Origin: Marivirga salinae
Lineage (GTDB): Bacteria > Bacteroidota > Bacteroidia > Cytophagales > Cyclobacteriaceae
Assembly: GCF_030503855.1 (NCBI RefSeq)
Contig: NZ_CP129971.1
Span: 813,501-877,500 of the forward strand
Reading direction: 5' to 3'
DNA length: 64,000 bases
How positions within the stretch are numbered: the stretch's first letter is position 1; the number at the start of each line of letters is the position of its first letter. Under the pieces are notes generated by a model that worked only from the letters and a program-made list of their open reading frames with translations, ran no database searches and was not told where the DNA came from. Below are positions 1-9,096 of the stretch, one piece after another. The position numbers were made by a program, and so were the translations under genes.

Positions 1-939
1 CTCTTCTTTCGCTTTTGGTAGAGCTTGTTTCAAGAGGTCATCCAAAAATTTCTGTACTTTATCCTTACTTTCCGCCATTCTTTCTTCCAACACATAATCT
101 GCATAAGAATCATAGCCTAAAAGACTGACTTTCTCACTTCTCAGATTTACGATTTCCTGAATAATGACTTTATTATTGCGCTCATCATTTTTATTGGCTT
201 TGGACATAAATGCCTTATAAAGCTCTTCCCTCAATGAGCGATTATCTGCATTTTCCATAAATGGAACAAAGCTTGGAGCTTGCAAAGTGAAAACCCATTT
301 TCCTTCTTTGCCTTTTGCTTTAGCTATATTCGCAGCTTGTCGAATAGCAGAATCGGGCAATCCGCTCAAATCTTTTTCATCTGATATCACCAATTCATAA
401 TCATTGGTCTCTGCCAGTACATTTTCACCAAAAGTAAGGCTCTGCTGTGAAAGCTTTTTGGTGATTTCCTTAAATCGGGCTTTATCTTTTTCATTCAGAT
501 CAGCTCCGTTTCGGATAAAGGCTTTATAGGTTTTGGTCAACAACATTGCTTGCTCATTGTCGAGCTCCAACTGATCTTTTTGATTATAAACAGTTTTTAC
601 ACGTTCAAATAAATCAGCATTTTGCCAGATGTCATTTCCAAATTCTGATAAGATGGGAGAAGCCTCTCTGGCTACTTCTTGAATTTTTTTATTGGTTTCC
701 GCGCTGTTGAGGTTGAATAAAATGGAAGTTACCGAGCTTAATTTTTCACCTGCTAATTCCATTGCTTCCAAAGTATTTTCAAAAGTAGGCGCTGAACTTT
801 GTGAGGTGATATCCTCAATTTCTTGCTTGGCTTCTTTAATGGCAACTTCTATAGCCGGCATAAAATACTCGGACTTTATTTTATCAAATGGTGGTGTTTG
901 ATGGGGAGTATCAAAGTTTTTTAATAATGGGTTATCCAT
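1..939 (-). CDS. M3-family metallopeptidase (Dcp-like), C-terminus outside the window
   Basis: The first 313 codons of a leftward gene are present; it runs off the left edge with no stop. The N-terminus (MDNPLLKNFDTPHQTPPFD) and the helical segment that follows, including ANIAKAKGKEGKWVFTLQAP, match the N-terminal half of thimet-oligopeptidase-type enzymes such as peptidyl-dipeptidase Dcp, which are usually about 680-700 residues. These enzymes cut short peptides with a zinc held by HExxH, which lies in the missing half, so activity cannot be checked here. There is no signal peptide at this start. A promoter-like element lies about 30 bases upstream. Dcp versus oligopeptidase A cannot be separated from this half. 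Confidence 0.85.
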   Translation of the reverse strand, partial: MDNPLLKNFDTPHQTPPFDKIKSEYFMPAIEVAIKEAKQEIEDITSQSSAPTFENTLEAMELAGEKLSSVTSILFNLNSAETNKKIQEVAREASPILSEFGNDIWQNADLFERVKTVYNQKDQLELDNEQAMLLTKTYKAFIRNGADLNEKDKARFKEITKKLSQQSLTFGENVLAETNDYELVISDEKDLSGLPDSAIRQAANIAKAKGKEGKWVFTLQAPSFVPFMENADNRSLREELYKAFMSKANKNDERNNKVIIQEIVNLRSEKVSLLGYDSYADYVLEERMAESKDKVQKFLDDLLKQALPKAKEE

Positions 940-969
940 AAATATATTTTCTTGTTAGAATTTCGAATG

Positions 970-977
970 CAAACTTA
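970..977 (-). promoter_or_regulatory. -7 promoter element of the M3 peptidase gene
   Basis: On the minus strand this reads TAAGTTTG, matching the Bacteroidota sigma-A -7 consensus TAnnTTTG, 30 bases before the start codon. No clear -33 TTG is seen at the expected distance. Confidence 0.45.
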
Positions 978-1107
978 AGTTGTTTATTACGGAATTGGGG
1001 GATGAGAAGATTAAATTATAGGGATTGATTTAATGTTTTTCCTCTTGCATTTGTGAAAACAAGTCTGCACATGCTGTCAGAAATTCAAAACTAATATATG
1101 AGTATTA

Positions 1108-1247
1108 TTTTCGCTAAAGCGAAAAACCTTTTGTTTTCTTTTGTCTCTTTTGTGGTTAAATAATTATGTTTTTTAGTCCCATTATAGGTAGCACTTTTCC
1201 ACCACAAAAGTAACAAGAGAACTCAAAAGAAAATAACCAAGGTTATT
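1108..1247. repeat. Imperfect inverted repeat, REP-like
   Basis: The 365-base gap between two leftward genes holds an 18-base perfect palindrome (TTTTCGCT/AGCGAAAA, 1108-1125). Next to it is a long imperfect inverted repeat: the left arm, about 1126-1155, ends in CTCTTTTGTGGT, and the right arm, about 1201-1244, begins ACCACAAAAG and ends AACCAAGGTT. No ORF fits. Similar words (ACCACAAAG, CCTTTTGTTTTCTTT) recur near 25.45-25.56 kb, which suggests a dispersed degenerate repeat family. It could also act as a transcript 3' structure. Confidence 0.5.
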
Positions 1248-1304
1248 TTTTGAGGATTTCAGTAAATGACTCGTGTTTAAAATTTCATTAATCAACTTGA
1301 GTTT

Positions 1305-1724
1305 CTACTTCGACAATTTCTTTTTTATGGTTCGGATAATGGCTCCCAAAACAGGAATGTTTTCGTAGAACAGCTCCCCGGTATCAAAATAATCTCTTTG
1401 TCTGATTATTTTATCTTCAATTATTAGGACTGAAATACCTGATGCTTTCACATTCTTTTTCGGTCTTTTTAATTTGAGATTCATTTCCCAGCTTAAATAG
1501 GCTTTATTGTCAACAATGGATTCATCGGTAAATAGAAATGAACCTTCAATTAGATTTTCATTTAGTTTGTTGAAGTATGCTTTGAGATTTTCAATTCCAT
1601 GAATTTCGTGAATTGGGTCTTTTAAAACTATATGATCTGAATAGATTTCATTCAGAACAGAATTATTTGTGAAATCTATTTGTGAGAAGTAATTCTTAAA
1701 CTTTTCAAGGATTATAGCTTTCAT
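1305..1724 (-). CDS. NTF2/SnoaL-like fold protein
   Basis: 139 residues, a single cone-shaped alpha+beta domain of the nuclear transport factor 2 / SnoaL-like superfamily. The order is: an N-terminal helix, the DHIVLKDPIHEIHGIENLKA segment, then strands ending in the characteristic RDYFDTGELFYENIPVLG and a basic tail. Family members include cyclases, isomerases and small-ligand binders; conserved sequence alone does not give the substrate. No signal peptide, so cytosolic. The gene stands alone, with its own -7 element upstream and more than 80 bases to its neighbour. Confidence 0.7.
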   Translation of the reverse strand: MKAIILEKFKNYFSQIDFTNNSVLNEIYSDHIVLKDPIHEIHGIENLKAYFNKLNENLIEGSFLFTDESIVDNKAYLSWEMNLKLKRPKKNVKASGISVLIIEDKIIRQRDYFDTGELFYENIPVLGAIIRTIKKKLSK

Positions 1725-1777
1725 GATTATTTGGTTAAAGGAAGTCCTTAGATTAGAGCTATTTACTATAAATCTAA

Positions 1778-1785
1778 CAAAATTA
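1778..1785 (-). promoter_or_regulatory. -7 promoter element of the NTF2-like gene
   Basis: The minus strand reads TAATTTTG (TAnnTTTG consensus) 54 bases before the start codon of the NTF2-like gene. Confidence 0.4.
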
Positions 1786-1809
1786 ATTTAAAGATTAGTG
1801 CAAGAAATT

Positions 1810-2724
1810 TTACTCCTTAACCAATAACCACTCAATTAAATCATCATTATCCACTATGCTCCAGGAATGGGGATGCCTTGAATTGTTTGGTTTTCGATAC
1901 CCTTTGTTTTCTGTTAAAATAAGATCTGCTTTCTCGTTTCCTAGTCTATTGAGCTCATTAATAAAGGCTGAACATTCGGTAACATTCATACTAGTTAAAT
2001 CTGCATCTCTTTTTTTTAGCCACCATTGAACATCGGGTTCTGAATAAATTCTGAGTGGTATATTCCCAAATTTTTTAACTGCTGATTGGGCGGTATCGGA
2101 AAATGAATAAGGAGAAATTTTATGGAAATTGGATAATGCTGTGTTGGGTGTTCCATCGAATACTTCTTCTATTCTCTTCACCATATAAACATTTTCTTGG
2201 CTGGGTTCTTTATCAACGGAAAGCCTAATATCTCTTTTGCTAGAATTATAAAATCGTTCAAAATCTAAAGGTGGGTCAATTCCAAAGACCGCCTTTGGTT
2301 TTACGGTTGCATTTTGTGCATATTTTATGGCAGCGCTTCCGCCAATTGAAAATCCCCCGATATAAAAGTTTTGTCCTTCGAGATAATGTGTGTTTTTTAC
2401 ATCCTGAATTATATTCTCCAATGATTTTTGGCTTGAATTGTCCACACCAAAAGATAGCACACCATCTTGCAAAGTTGGGATAATGGTAAGCAATCCATTT
2501 TGGGCTGTTAGTTTTGGTAAATTGGTTTGCTCTAAAACTCTTTCAGCATTTTGTCCAAAGCCTGGGAGAATTATAATGTATCCTTTCCAGTCTTGCTCTG
2601 CTGGGTAAATTATGGTGTAGCAATTTCTAGAAGAGTCGTTTTTATCGAGATATACTTTCTCCATTTCCTGTCCACATAAATTGGTCAGAATGAAAAGGGT
2701 TAAGATGGATAGTATAAGTTTCAA
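1810..2724 (-). CDS. Secreted alpha/beta-hydrolase
   Basis: 304 residues. It starts with a hydrophobic export signal (about 1-18) ending in NLCGQ; the Cys might be lipidated, but the lipobox is poor. An alpha/beta-hydrolase core follows: the oxyanion strand is IIILPGFGQNA and the nucleophile elbow is GFSIGG near residue 145, giving Ser as nucleophile. A late HPHSW (about 288) could supply the catalytic His. The substrate is unknown; esterase or poly-ester hydrolase are possibilities. It is 14 bases downstream of the next leftward lipoprotein gene, so the two are probably co-transcribed. Confidence 0.7.
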   Translation of the reverse strand: MKLILSILTLFILTNLCGQEMEKVYLDKNDSSRNCYTIIYPAEQDWKGYIIILPGFGQNAERVLEQTNLPKLTAQNGLLTIIPTLQDGVLSFGVDNSSQKSLENIIQDVKNTHYLEGQNFYIGGFSIGGSAAIKYAQNATVKPKAVFGIDPPLDFERFYNSSKRDIRLSVDKEPSQENVYMVKRIEEVFDGTPNTALSNFHKISPYSFSDTAQSAVKKFGNIPLRIYSEPDVQWWLKKRDADLTSMNVTECSAFINELNRLGNEKADLILTENKGYRKPNNSRHPHSWSIVDNDDLIEWLLVKE

Positions 2725-2738
2725 TTTTGGTGAATTAG

Positions 2739-3947
2739 TTATTCCACTACTCTTTCAAATTTGAACGATTTAAGTTTATTAGTCACCACAATTTCATAAG
2801 CTCCTTTTTCTAAGGCAAGATGAGCGTTTTCTTTTTTATCCTCTATTTCCGTAATATCCATTGGAACCGCCATATTAATATCTTCTCCTTTTTTGTAAGC
2901 CAAAACCATAACCGGAAACTCAATTGGAATATCCTTTAATTCTAGTGAAATATTTTTGTTTCCATTTTCAAATAACCAATTAGGTCTACCATCAACGTAA
3001 TCAGTATTTGGATGCAGAACTGCAATGTCAGCCCAAGCTTCATCCTTTTCATACTTTAATGGATTATCATCTTTATCTATCAAAACAGACGATTCTTTAA
3101 TATCAAGTGCCTTTAAAAGTGGGTGGTTATATTCTGCTTTACTTCTTTCGCTATATTCAACTTGATTTATCGTTAATGGATTGATGCCTGTATATTCAGT
3201 CAATCTTCCAGCCATTGCTTTTTCCCATCCGCTATAATTCCCCTCCATCAGATGAGCAAAACCACAATGAATTAGAAATTTTTCGTTTGGTTTTGATTCA
3301 ATTACTTTCTGTATGTTTTTAGCTTGTCCAATTTCTCTATTTTTTCCAAAATCAGTTCCAAGTCTTTCATAGGCAAATACTTCATAACCAATCTCTATTG
3401 CATCTCTTATCAAATCTCCAAATTGAGGGTCTTGAGTATAATAGCCTGTTTTTTGAACAGGGTATCCGCGTCTATTAAGTGCTGAATCGAGATTGTTCCC
3501 AATATCTAAAGCTTCTAAGCCGAGATTTTTGTACCCATTATCGAATAGTCTTTGAAGCAGTGATTTAGTAAAAGCTCTATGCATGGAATTATGATGCGCT
3601 TCATTAATCATCACCACCTGATTTTTCTGAGCCTCTTGAATAATATATTCCGTTGCATTTACAACAGAATATTTTGAATTGATAGAATCAATTTCTGATT
3701 TTGTGTAATTCCTATCTTGAGTTGGCATTCCCATATCCCAGTGAATTAAGGCATTTTTATAATCTCCTTTTTTAGCAAAGTCAGCAGCTGAAATTTGATA
3801 TTTCCACGGAATAGTATCCGTTAGTATTTGCTCTTCTATTTCAGAAGAAAATTTATAGTCTGTGGAAAAATCAATTTGTTGAATTTCTCTTTCTGTACAG
3901 GAAACCAATAAATAAATGCTTATTAATAGTGCGATTGATTGTTTCAT
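2739..3947 (-). CDS. Lipoprotein of the EreA/ChaN-like superfamily
   Basis: 402 residues from the ATG at 3947. An in-frame upstream ATG at 3986 exists, but only the internal start puts the lipobox (IYLLVSC) at a normal distance, so I prefer it. After an N-terminal helical linker, residues about 105-240 carry VVMINEAHHNSMHRAF, the Glu-x-His-His signature of the erythromycin-esterase/ChaN-like fold, and later FLIHCGFAHLMEG, a second conserved His region. Members bind haem or hydrolyse esters; which applies here is unknown. The C-terminal 130 residues are probably a beta domain. Likely the first gene of an operon with the hydrolase. Confidence 0.6.
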   Translation of the reverse strand: MKQSIALLISIYLLVSCTEREIQQIDFSTDYKFSSEIEEQILTDTIPWKYQISAADFAKKGDYKNALIHWDMGMPTQDRNYTKSEIDSINSKYSVVNATEYIIQEAQKNQVVMINEAHHNSMHRAFTKSLLQRLFDNGYKNLGLEALDIGNNLDSALNRRGYPVQKTGYYTQDPQFGDLIRDAIEIGYEVFAYERLGTDFGKNREIGQAKNIQKVIESKPNEKFLIHCGFAHLMEGNYSGWEKAMAGRLTEYTGINPLTINQVEYSERSKAEYNHPLLKALDIKESSVLIDKDDNPLKYEKDEAWADIAVLHPNTDYVDGRPNWLFENGNKNISLELKDIPIEFPVMVLAYKKGEDINMAVPMDITEIEDKKENAHLALEKGAYEIVVTNKLKSFKFERVVE

Positions 3948-4035
3948 AATTTTGTAAACTTTAAGCTTTTTCACTTTTAAATCCATCGAAAAATAATTTA
4001 CAATCTAACCAAAAAATTAGTTATTTTAAAATGGT

Positions 4036-4070
4036 CAAAAAAATAGCGTCAGTTTCCCAACGCTATTTTT
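4036..4070 (-). terminator. Rho-independent terminator of guaB
   Basis: Arms AAATAGCGT (4041-4049) and ACGCTATTT (4060-4068) form a stem with a 10-base loop, followed on the minus strand by a T run. It lies about 60 bases past the guaB stop. Confidence 0.75.
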
Positions 4071-4131
4071 AATATTTTATTTACAAATGGCGCAAGCAAC
4101 AATAGCGCAAGCGTCTACTTGTGCTAAAGTT

Positions 4132-5604
4132 TTATTTCCTACTATAATTCGGTGCTTCTCTCGTTACATGCACATCATGCGGATGACTTTCGGCTACTCC
4201 TGCTGCGGTGATTTTTACAAATTTCGCTTCTTTCAATTGTTCAAGGTTTCCTGCTCCGCAATATCCCATTCCAGCTTTTAGCCCGCCTATCATTTGGTGC
4301 AATACTTCAGAAACCAATCCTTTAAAAGGAACTCTACCAGTAATTCCTTCTGGCACTAATTTTTTGATATCATCTTCTGCATCCTGAAAATAACGATCTT
4401 TACTTCCCATATTCATAGCTTCTACAGAACCCATGCCTCGGTAAGATTTGAATTTTCTTCCTTCAAATAAAATCATTTCGCCTGGTGCTTCTTCTGTTCC
4501 CGCTAAAAGCGAACCAATCATGACGCTATCAGCACCACCGGCTAAAGCTTTCACTATATCACCGGAAAAACGAATACCGCCATCGGCAATAATTGGAACT
4601 CCAGTATCTTTTATAGCTTTATAAGTTTCATAAACTGCTGATAATTGCGGTGCTCCCACTCCAGCTACTACTCTTGTGGTACAAATACTTCCTGGACCAA
4701 CACCCACTTTTACGGCATCTGCTCCAGCTGCCACCAATGCTTTGGCTGCTTCTGGTGTAGCAATATTTCCTACTATCATTTCCAAATCAGGATATGCCTT
4801 TTTGATTCGGGTTGCGGTATCAATCACTCCTTTACTGTGCCCGTGAGCAGTATCAATGGTCACCACGTCTACTCCGGCCTTCACCAAGGCATCAATTCTC
4901 TCTTCGATGTCTCCTGTAACTCCAACTGCTGCGCCTACTCTCAGCCTTCCGAATTCATCTTTACAAGCATTGGGTTTATCTCTTTTTTTAAGGATATCTT
5001 TATAAGTAATCAAGCCCATTAAAATTCCCGATTTATTAATGATCGGCAATTTCTCGATTTTGTGCTCCTGCAATACTTCTTCAGCACCTTCCAAATTAAT
5101 GCCCTCTTCTGCGGTAATTAAATTACCGCTGGTCATTACTTTTTCTACCGATACTTTTCCGTCTTTCTGGAATCTTAAATCACGGTTGGTCACAATGCCT
5201 AATAATTTCTTATCGGAATCTACTACCGGAATACCTCCGATTTTATTTTCCCTCATAATTTTTAAAGCATCTCCTACTGTGCTGTCGATATGCAAAGTGA
5301 TAGGATCTAAAATCATCCCACTTTGAGACCGCTTCACTTTTCTAACCTCCATCGCTTGTTGCTCAATGGTCATATTTTTATGAATAAATCCAAGACCACC
5401 TTCTAATGCAATAGCAATAGCCAAATGATGTTCCGTTACAGTATCCATCGCAGAGGAAACCAAAGGAATGTTAAGCGTTATATTTCTGGTTAATTTTGTG
5501 GAAGTGTCAGTGTCTCTCGGTAAAACTTCTGAATATCCAGGAAGCAATAATACGTCATCGTATGTTAAAGCCTCGTAAACGAATTTGGATGTGTCTAAGC
5601 TCAT
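4132..5604 (-). CDS. guaB: Inosine-5'-monophosphate dehydrogenase
   Basis: 490 residues, the usual length. It oxidises IMP to XMP with NAD+, the committed step of GMP synthesis, in the cytosol. The beginning [17 protein letters not shown], two CBS domains (about residues 95-215), the GPGSICTTR loop with the catalytic Cys (about 307), [17 protein letters not shown] and the mobile flap region are all intact. The N-terminus and the 28-base palindrome just before the ATG fix the start. It is transcribed alone, divergently from the CstA gene, and ends at a clear terminator. Confidence 0.97.
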   Translation of the reverse strand: MSLDTSKFVYEALTYDDVLLLPGYSEVLPRDTDTSTKLTRNITLNIPLVSSAMDTVTEHHLAIAIALEGGLGFIHKNMTIEQQAMEVRKVKRSQSGMILDPITLHIDSTVGDALKIMRENKIGGIPVVDSDKKLLGIVTNRDLRFQKDGKVSVEKVMTSGNLITAEEGINLEGAEEVLQEHKIEKLPIINKSGILMGLITYKDILKKRDKPNACKDEFGRLRVGAAVGVTGDIEERIDALVKAGVDVVTIDTAHGHSKGVIDTATRIKKAYPDLEMIVGNIATPEAAKALVAAGADAVKVGVGPGSICTTRVVAGVGAPQLSAVYETYKAIKDTGVPIIADGGIRFSGDIVKALAGGADSVMIGSLLAGTEEAPGEMILFEGRKFKSYRGMGSVEAMNMGSKDRYFQDAEDDIKKLVPEGITGRVPFKGLVSEVLHQMIGGLKAGMGYCGAGNLEQLKEAKFVKITAAGVAESHPHDVHVTREAPNYSRK

Positions 5605-5606
5605 AA

Positions 5607-5634
5607 TGCAAATAATTAGCTGTGATTATTTGCA
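5607..5634. promoter_or_regulatory. Palindrome in the guaB leader
   Basis: Arms TGCAAATAAT (5607-5616) and ATTATTTGCA (5625-5634) are perfectly complementary with an 8-base loop. They lie between the guaB -7 element and the start codon. As DNA this is a candidate operator; as RNA it would fold at the very 5' end, ending 3 bases before the ATG. Confidence 0.5.
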
Positions 5635-5637
5635 GGG

Positions 5638-5645
5638 CAAAAGTA
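5638..5645 (-). promoter_or_regulatory. -7 promoter element of guaB
   Basis: The minus strand reads TACTTTTG, a TAnnTTTG match, 33 bases before the guaB start. The transcript would begin within or next to the leader palindrome. Confidence 0.55.
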
Positions 5646-5715
5646 CGAACATACTTTCATTATCGGAAATTTGTTGTTAATATTATTTTCTTAAGTGTCC
5701 ATAAATTTTATCTAT

Positions 5716-7344
5716 ATGAGTTTACCGCTTTTATTACTTCTTTCGGCAGTTATTCTGATAGTAGCTTATTTCACTTATGGTCGATTTATTAGTAGGAAAT
5801 TTGATATTAAGAATGATAAACCTACTCCAGCTCATGCTCATTCAGATGGAGTAGATTATGTGCCTTCTAATAAACTGGTAGTTTTGGGTCATCATTTTGC
5901 CTCCATTGCAGGGGCTGGTCCTATAGTCGGACCCATTATAGCCGTTACTTTTGGTTGGATTCCAGCTGTTATCTGGATTTTAATTGGTGGAATTTTCTTT
6001 GGAGCTGTGCATGATGTGGGAAGTATGGTCGCTTCTTTGCGACATAAAGGAAAATCAATAGGCGTAATTATTCATCAATATATCGGAACAAGTGGAAAAA
6101 GACTTTTTTTAATTTTTAGTTTTTCCACCTTAATTCTCATCATTGCTGTTTTTGCGGATATCATCGCCAAAACTTTTGTGAAAAATCCTGGAGTGGCTTC
6201 CACTTCTGCTTTCTTTATTTTGCTAGCTGTGGTTTTCGGTTTTTTCAATAGAAAATTCGCTCACAAAAAATCAGCCTTTGTTTGGCTTTCCATCATTGGA
6301 GTTTTCTTGATGTATTATTTTGTGATTCTTGGAAACAACATACCTTTTGAACTCAATTATGTTTTTTGGGTAGGATTATTACTGGCTTATGCATTTGTGG
6401 CATCGGTTACCCCCATGTCGGTTTTACTTCAACCCAGAGATTATCTTAGCAGCTTTTTATTATACGGTTTAATTTTATTGGCAATTGTGGGTGTAGTAGT
6501 AGCCAATCCTGAAGTAAAAATGGACAATGACATTATATTCAAAAGTGAAGATATTGGCTATTTATTTCCAGTGTTATTTATAACCGTGGCTTGCGGTGCC
6601 ATTAGTGGGTTTCATTCTTTGGTAGCTTCAGGTACCACTTCCAAACAACTCAATAAAGAAAGCGATGCAAAAGTGGTGGGCTATGGTGGAATGTTGATTG
6701 AATCATTTTTGGCTATAATTTCTGTTTGTGCTGTGATGGTGATTAGCAGAACCGATTATGCCAGCAGCTTAAATGCGGATGGGCCCGTCAATATGTTTGC
6801 CGATGGAATGGGTTTTGTAATTTCATCATTGGGAATTGAAGAAGGCTTGGCCGTGAATTTTGTGGCGCTTACGATTTCAGCTTTTGCTTTAACGACTTTA
6901 GATACTTGCACACGCTTGGCGAGATTTACTTTTCAGGAATTTTTTGAGGAAACCGAAAATCAAAAAGTTCGAGACATTACTCAAAATAGATTTTTATCTA
7001 CCACAGTAGTGGTGGTTTTATCTTCTCTTTTTTTATTATCTGGCGAATTCACTACACTTTGGCCAATCTTCGGGTCTGCCAATCAATTGCTAGCTGCATT
7101 GGCATTATTGGCCGTGTCGGTTTGGATGATAAAATCGGGCAAGAAAGCGGGTTTTTTGTTAATCCCGATGTTTTTCATGTTTGTTGTTACGCTTAGTTCA
7201 TTATTTGTTTTGGCTTTTCAGAATTTTGAAAAAGGCATTTACAGCATTTCTATAATTGCAGGATTATTATTTGTTCTGGCAATTGTATTGCTTGTATTAG
7301 CTAAAAGATGTTTAAAAAAGGAGGATGAGGCTTTAAATGTTTAG
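5716..7344 (+). CDS. cstA: CstA-family carbon starvation protein (peptide/pyruvate transporter)
   Basis: 542 residues from ATG 5716; an in-frame GTG at 5695 would add seven residues, but the ATG begins directly with the first membrane helix. It is a polytopic inner-membrane protein with the family hallmarks: YVPSNKLVVLGHHFASIAGAGPI, GAVHDVGSMVASLRHKGKSIG, and a late TTLDTCTRLARFTFQEFF. CstA proteins import peptides or pyruvate, typically under carbon limitation. It is shorter than E. coli CstA (about 700), as is common for the Bacteroidota form. Its promoter region overlaps that of guaB. Confidence 0.9.
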   Translation: MSLPLLLLLSAVILIVAYFTYGRFISRKFDIKNDKPTPAHAHSDGVDYVPSNKLVVLGHHFASIAGAGPIVGPIIAVTFGWIPAVIWILIGGIFFGAVHDVGSMVASLRHKGKSIGVIIHQYIGTSGKRLFLIFSFSTLILIIAVFADIIAKTFVKNPGVASTSAFFILLAVVFGFFNRKFAHKKSAFVWLSIIGVFLMYYFVILGNNIPFELNYVFWVGLLLAYAFVASVTPMSVLLQPRDYLSSFLLYGLILLAIVGVVVANPEVKMDNDIIFKSEDIGYLFPVLFITVACGAISGFHSLVASGTTSKQLNKESDAKVVGYGGMLIESFLAIISVCAVMVISRTDYASSLNADGPVNMFADGMGFVISSLGIEEGLAVNFVALTISAFALTTLDTCTRLARFTFQEFFEETENQKVRDITQNRFLSTTVVVVLSSLFLLSGEFTTLWPIFGSANQLLAALALLAVSVWMIKSGKKAGFLLIPMFFMFVVTLSSLFVLAFQNFEKGIYSISIIAGLLFVLAIVLLVLAKRCLKKEDEALNV

Positions 7345-7372
7345 CATGAGCTTCAGTGTTAGTACAATTTCT

Positions 7373-8806
7373 TTACTCTTCTTTTTCCTCATCATAAACA
7401 ATATTGATTATCCAGTTATAGTCTTTTTCCAAAATTGCTAATTTTGTCCAAGCATCTTCTGAAGGGGGCCCTACTATTTCATCAAAAGTTATATTACCTA
7501 TACTTATATACCCATTGATCCTGCCACTTGCTATTACTGAGTTATAGATAGGTGTAATAATTTCATCTAAATCTGCTGTTGATATTTGATTAGGCCCATC
7601 CATATCTAATAAGATGACTACATTATTATTTTTAAATTTGATCGTCTTCAGAGGGTGGCAAACCGAAACATCAATTTCCGTCAGTTTTGGATTATTTAAA
7701 AAGTTCAAAACCTCTGGACAATCGCTGAATCCATTTCGATAACTCTCTAAATTTGGTAAGTGCCAAAGGTTGATTTCCTTAATGGGGCCGTCACCATAAT
7801 AGGAAGTAAAACCTGTAATTTTATCAATATCCCCGGTGATACTGACAAAATACTCTGAATTATCACCATATTTATGAGCAAAACTTGCTCCGTAGGAATT
7901 TGATGTTTTGGTTTCAATTTGGCCATTTCCCCAATCAATAGTAAGCTCACCCTGATAGTTAAGTGTAAATTGAAAATCGAACTCAGCCTCATCGTCCCCA
8001 TATGAATTAGGTAATGCAATAAAAGTTAATGCAGGCTCTAATTGGATGTTGAGCAGGCCGTTTTCGTGAAGATTGAATAGGCTTTCAATGGTAAAAGTTT
8101 CGCTGTACTTAGCATATCCCTTTTTAATGAGCAACAAGGTAAATTCTTCGTTTCCAAGATTGGAAAGGGCTACAGTGTTGATTTCGGGTTTTGCGGTGAA
8201 GCTCTTAATAGTATCTTCATTATGAATGATATATCCTTTTGCATAGGTTAAACTACTACCTTTTGAATCAAATTTAAAAACGCTCAAAAAGAAAAAGTCT
8301 GTGACTGTAAATGGAAAGGATACGTAACCGATATCATCGGGAAGCAACAGGGACACATTGATGACCTCTAGTGGCAACTGAAGCGAACTACTTTCCGCTA
8401 TTTCAAAATGAAGAGGCAGGGAATTACCCACTAAATCAGCTTTAGGTGATTCTGACATTGGCGTTGCATAGAGCACTTCATCTTCAGGGCTGATTACCAT
8501 GAATTTTGTTAAGGAGTACTCACCCACACTTACCTCTAGAGCTTCGCTTACATAATTCCCATTGAATGATAAAATTTCTATAGTTTCATCTTCAAGCACT
8601 GGTTCCCCTTCTACTGTTTCTATACTAATATGCAAATAGGACCCGGCCGGTATGGCTAGAACTTGGCGCGACTGACCATTTTCATTGCTTAGGGATAAGT
8701 TAAAATTAACTTTCCCTATCAGGTCATCTTTTACATTTTCTGGTTCAGGGCTGCAGCCTATTAATAGCAGAGCAGCGAAAAGTACTGCGGTTGATAACGT
8801 TTTCAT
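7373..8806 (-). CDS. Surface lipoprotein with PKD-like and leucine-rich-like segments
   Basis: 477 residues. A lipoprotein signal (LLLIGCSPEPEN) is followed by the acidic stretch typical of exported Bacteroidota surface lipoproteins. The first half is beta-rich with no family I recognise. About residues 265-325 resemble the DWGNG...HKYG pattern seen in PKD/BspA-type proteins, and residues about 335-400 look like degenerate leucine-rich repeats (INLWHLPNLESYRNGFSDCP; FLNNPKLTEIDVSVC). An adhesion or binding role is only inferred. The gene converges on cstA, with 28 bases between stops. Confidence 0.55.
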   Translation of the reverse strand: MKTLSTAVLFAALLLIGCSPEPENVKDDLIGKVNFNLSLSNENGQSRQVLAIPAGSYLHISIETVEGEPVLEDETIEILSFNGNYVSEALEVSVGEYSLTKFMVISPEDEVLYATPMSESPKADLVGNSLPLHFEIAESSSLQLPLEVINVSLLLPDDIGYVSFPFTVTDFFFLSVFKFDSKGSSLTYAKGYIIHNEDTIKSFTAKPEINTVALSNLGNEEFTLLLIKKGYAKYSETFTIESLFNLHENGLLNIQLEPALTFIALPNSYGDDEAEFDFQFTLNYQGELTIDWGNGQIETKTSNSYGASFAHKYGDNSEYFVSITGDIDKITGFTSYYGDGPIKEINLWHLPNLESYRNGFSDCPEVLNFLNNPKLTEIDVSVCHPLKTIKFKNNNVVILLDMDGPNQISTADLDEIITPIYNSVIASGRINGYISIGNITFDEIVGPPSEDAWTKLAILEKDYNWIINIVYDEEKEE

Positions 8807-9096
8807 ATTATTTTAAATTAAGGTTCATTAGCCTTAACGGAAGAAATACTTTTTTGTACTTTTTTAATAGAACTATTATTATTTATCGGAAAAGATCTAC
8901 ACTGATTGGATTTAATAGTGTTTTTGGCTATTAATAAGAAAAATGATTTGCTTAATTTTTTCTTTTATAGGTAATTAGAAATCTGGGTGGGTTGATAAAA
9001 ATATCTAATGAAATGATTTCAAATTAGGTATGTAATCTGTTGAAAAGTTTTAAACCATGAAATTTTGAAGAATGGAGATATTAAACTTATAAGTAG
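8807..9096. other. Intergenic gap, nothing definite
   Basis: This is 290 bases of AT-rich sequence between two leftward genes. I see no ORF, no RNA gene and no clear terminator. A short palindrome (ACTTATAAGT) follows the TPR gene stop. Confidence 0.4.

Noticed and set aside
4645..5022. 125-codon plus-strand ORF opposite guaB
   Set aside because: Antisense shadow of guaB: Cys/His/Ser-rich, no recognisable domain, no promoter.
7747..8019. 90-codon ORF in another frame inside the surface lipoprotein gene
   Set aside because: Fully contained in a credible gene on the same strand, with no signature.
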